A model generated the notes under the pieces. That model had not been told where the DNA came from and did no database searches. It saw only the letters and a program-made list of their open reading frames with translations. A DNA stretch of 13,180 nt from Actinomycetes bacterium (GTDB lineage Bacteria; Actinomycetota; Coriobacteriia; Coriobacteriales; Eggerthellaceae), in contig JAEWYG010000005.1 in assembly GCA_023395755.1 (NCBI GenBank), positions 1-13,180 on the forward strand, in the 5' to 3' direction. The position numbers and the translations under genes were made by a program. Of the stretch, positions 12,746 to 13,180 are shown one piece after another (position 1 is the first letter of the stretch; each line of letters opens with the position of its first letter).

Positions 12746-13180
12746 ATGTTCCGCATAATGGTTGGTTATTTCTGTTCGCAGCAGCGTCGCTGCGTGGCTT
12801 TTGTTGGCGTGACTATTGCTATGGTTGTTGTACTTCTGTTGTCTTATATGATTATGTCGACAAAAAAGGCCACCGATGACGTTGTTGCTAATGTTAGCGA
12901 GGTTTATCTAGATGAGTTGAGTAAGCAAGTTGTCTTTCACTTTAATGAAGGTATAGAAAACAAGTTTTCTCAGTTGGCTACCGTGGCTAATGGGCTTGCG
13001 TTGATGCAGCCTCAAACCCAAGACGATGTGCAGACTTACTTGCGAGCTCAAGAAAGCAGCGACAACTATCGATTTTTAGCTCTCGGTACGGAAGACGGAC
13101 AGTTCCTTACTGCAGGCAGTGCTGCATCCGCCGATCTTGTGTCGCACGATCATGAAACGATTTTATATAGTAATGATCAG
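12746..13180 (+). CDS. Membrane sensor-like protein, 5' part (C-terminus outside window)
   Basis: The frame is open from the ATG at 12746 to the window end (145 codons), so only the N-terminus is seen. A second in-frame ATG at 12758 has GGGGG 12 bases upstream, too far to be ideal, so the choice between the two starts is uncertain. A short basic N-terminus (SQQRR) precedes one strong membrane helix (about residues 16-37). A mostly hydrophilic helical stretch follows (TDDVVANVSEVYLDELSKQV), then FHFNEGIENKFSQLATVANGL, a long-helix pattern common at the start of extracytoplasmic Cache-type sensor domains. The region FLALGTEDGQFLTAG looks like the first strands of such a domain. The family suggests a histidine kinase, diguanylate cyclase or chemoreceptor, but the output domain is not in the window. 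The gene diverges from the glycosyltransferase. Confidence 0.75.
   Translation, partial: MFRIMVGYFCSQQRRCVAFVGVTIAMVVVLLLSYMIMSTKKATDDVVANVSEVYLDELSKQVVFHFNEGIENKFSQLATVANGLALMQPQTQDDVQTYLRAQESSDNYRFLALGTEDGQFLTAGSAASADLVSHDHETILYSNDQ

Noticed and set aside
1..13180. CRISPR arrays, insertion sequences, rRNA or further tRNA genes
   Set aside because: No regularly spaced repeats, transposase-like proteins, terminal repeats or other tRNA-like structures were found on reading.

Overview
The window is a stretch of bacterial chromosome with dense, protein-coding housekeeping genes and no mobile element, phage gene, CRISPR array or rRNA. GC content looks moderate. The gene content fits a Coriobacteriia/Eggerthellaceae-like anaerobic actinobacterium: a selenocysteine cassette, AddAB-type recombination nuclease, a GT2 polyprenyl-phosphate glycosyltransferase, and two starts that look leaderless (a TANNNT box 6-7 nt before an ATG). 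This taxonomic guess is inference; no 16S or marker phylogeny is available here.

Left part (1-2893): the selenocysteine (Sec) incorporation module. It holds the 3' part of selA (Ser-tRNA(Sec) to Sec-tRNA(Sec) conversion), selB (Sec-specific elongation factor, overlapping selA by an ATGA) and selC, the UCA-anticodon tRNA(Sec), closed by a strong intrinsic terminator. Enzyme, delivery factor and tRNA lie in order on one strand. selD is not visible and may lie upstream.

Middle (2894-4743): a small predicted lipoprotein with a PsbP/DcrB-like look on the + strand, and a convergent EamA/DMT-type membrane transporter on the - strand. The transporter and the next operon appear to be fired from two back-to-back leaderless promoters within about 50 bp.

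Right-centre (4744-11331): an addB-addA operon. It encodes a PD-(D/E)XK nuclease/scaffold subunit with Fe-S cysteines and a UvrD-like helicase-nuclease, which together process double-strand DNA ends for RecA-dependent repair.

Right end (11332-13180): a 238-bp AT-rich convergent spacer with a dyad and a GC-rich terminator-like element that can form competing stems. It is followed by a - strand GT2 glycosyltransferase with two C-terminal membrane helices, then the divergent 5' end of a membrane sensor-like protein cut off by the window edge.

The most unusual signals are not gene families. They are a strand-composition (GC/AT skew) switch coinciding with selC, atypical pairs in the tRNA(Sec) model, the divergent leaderless promoter pair, and the competing-stem element near 11.5 kb. 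I do not see a convincing undescribed multi-gene system.
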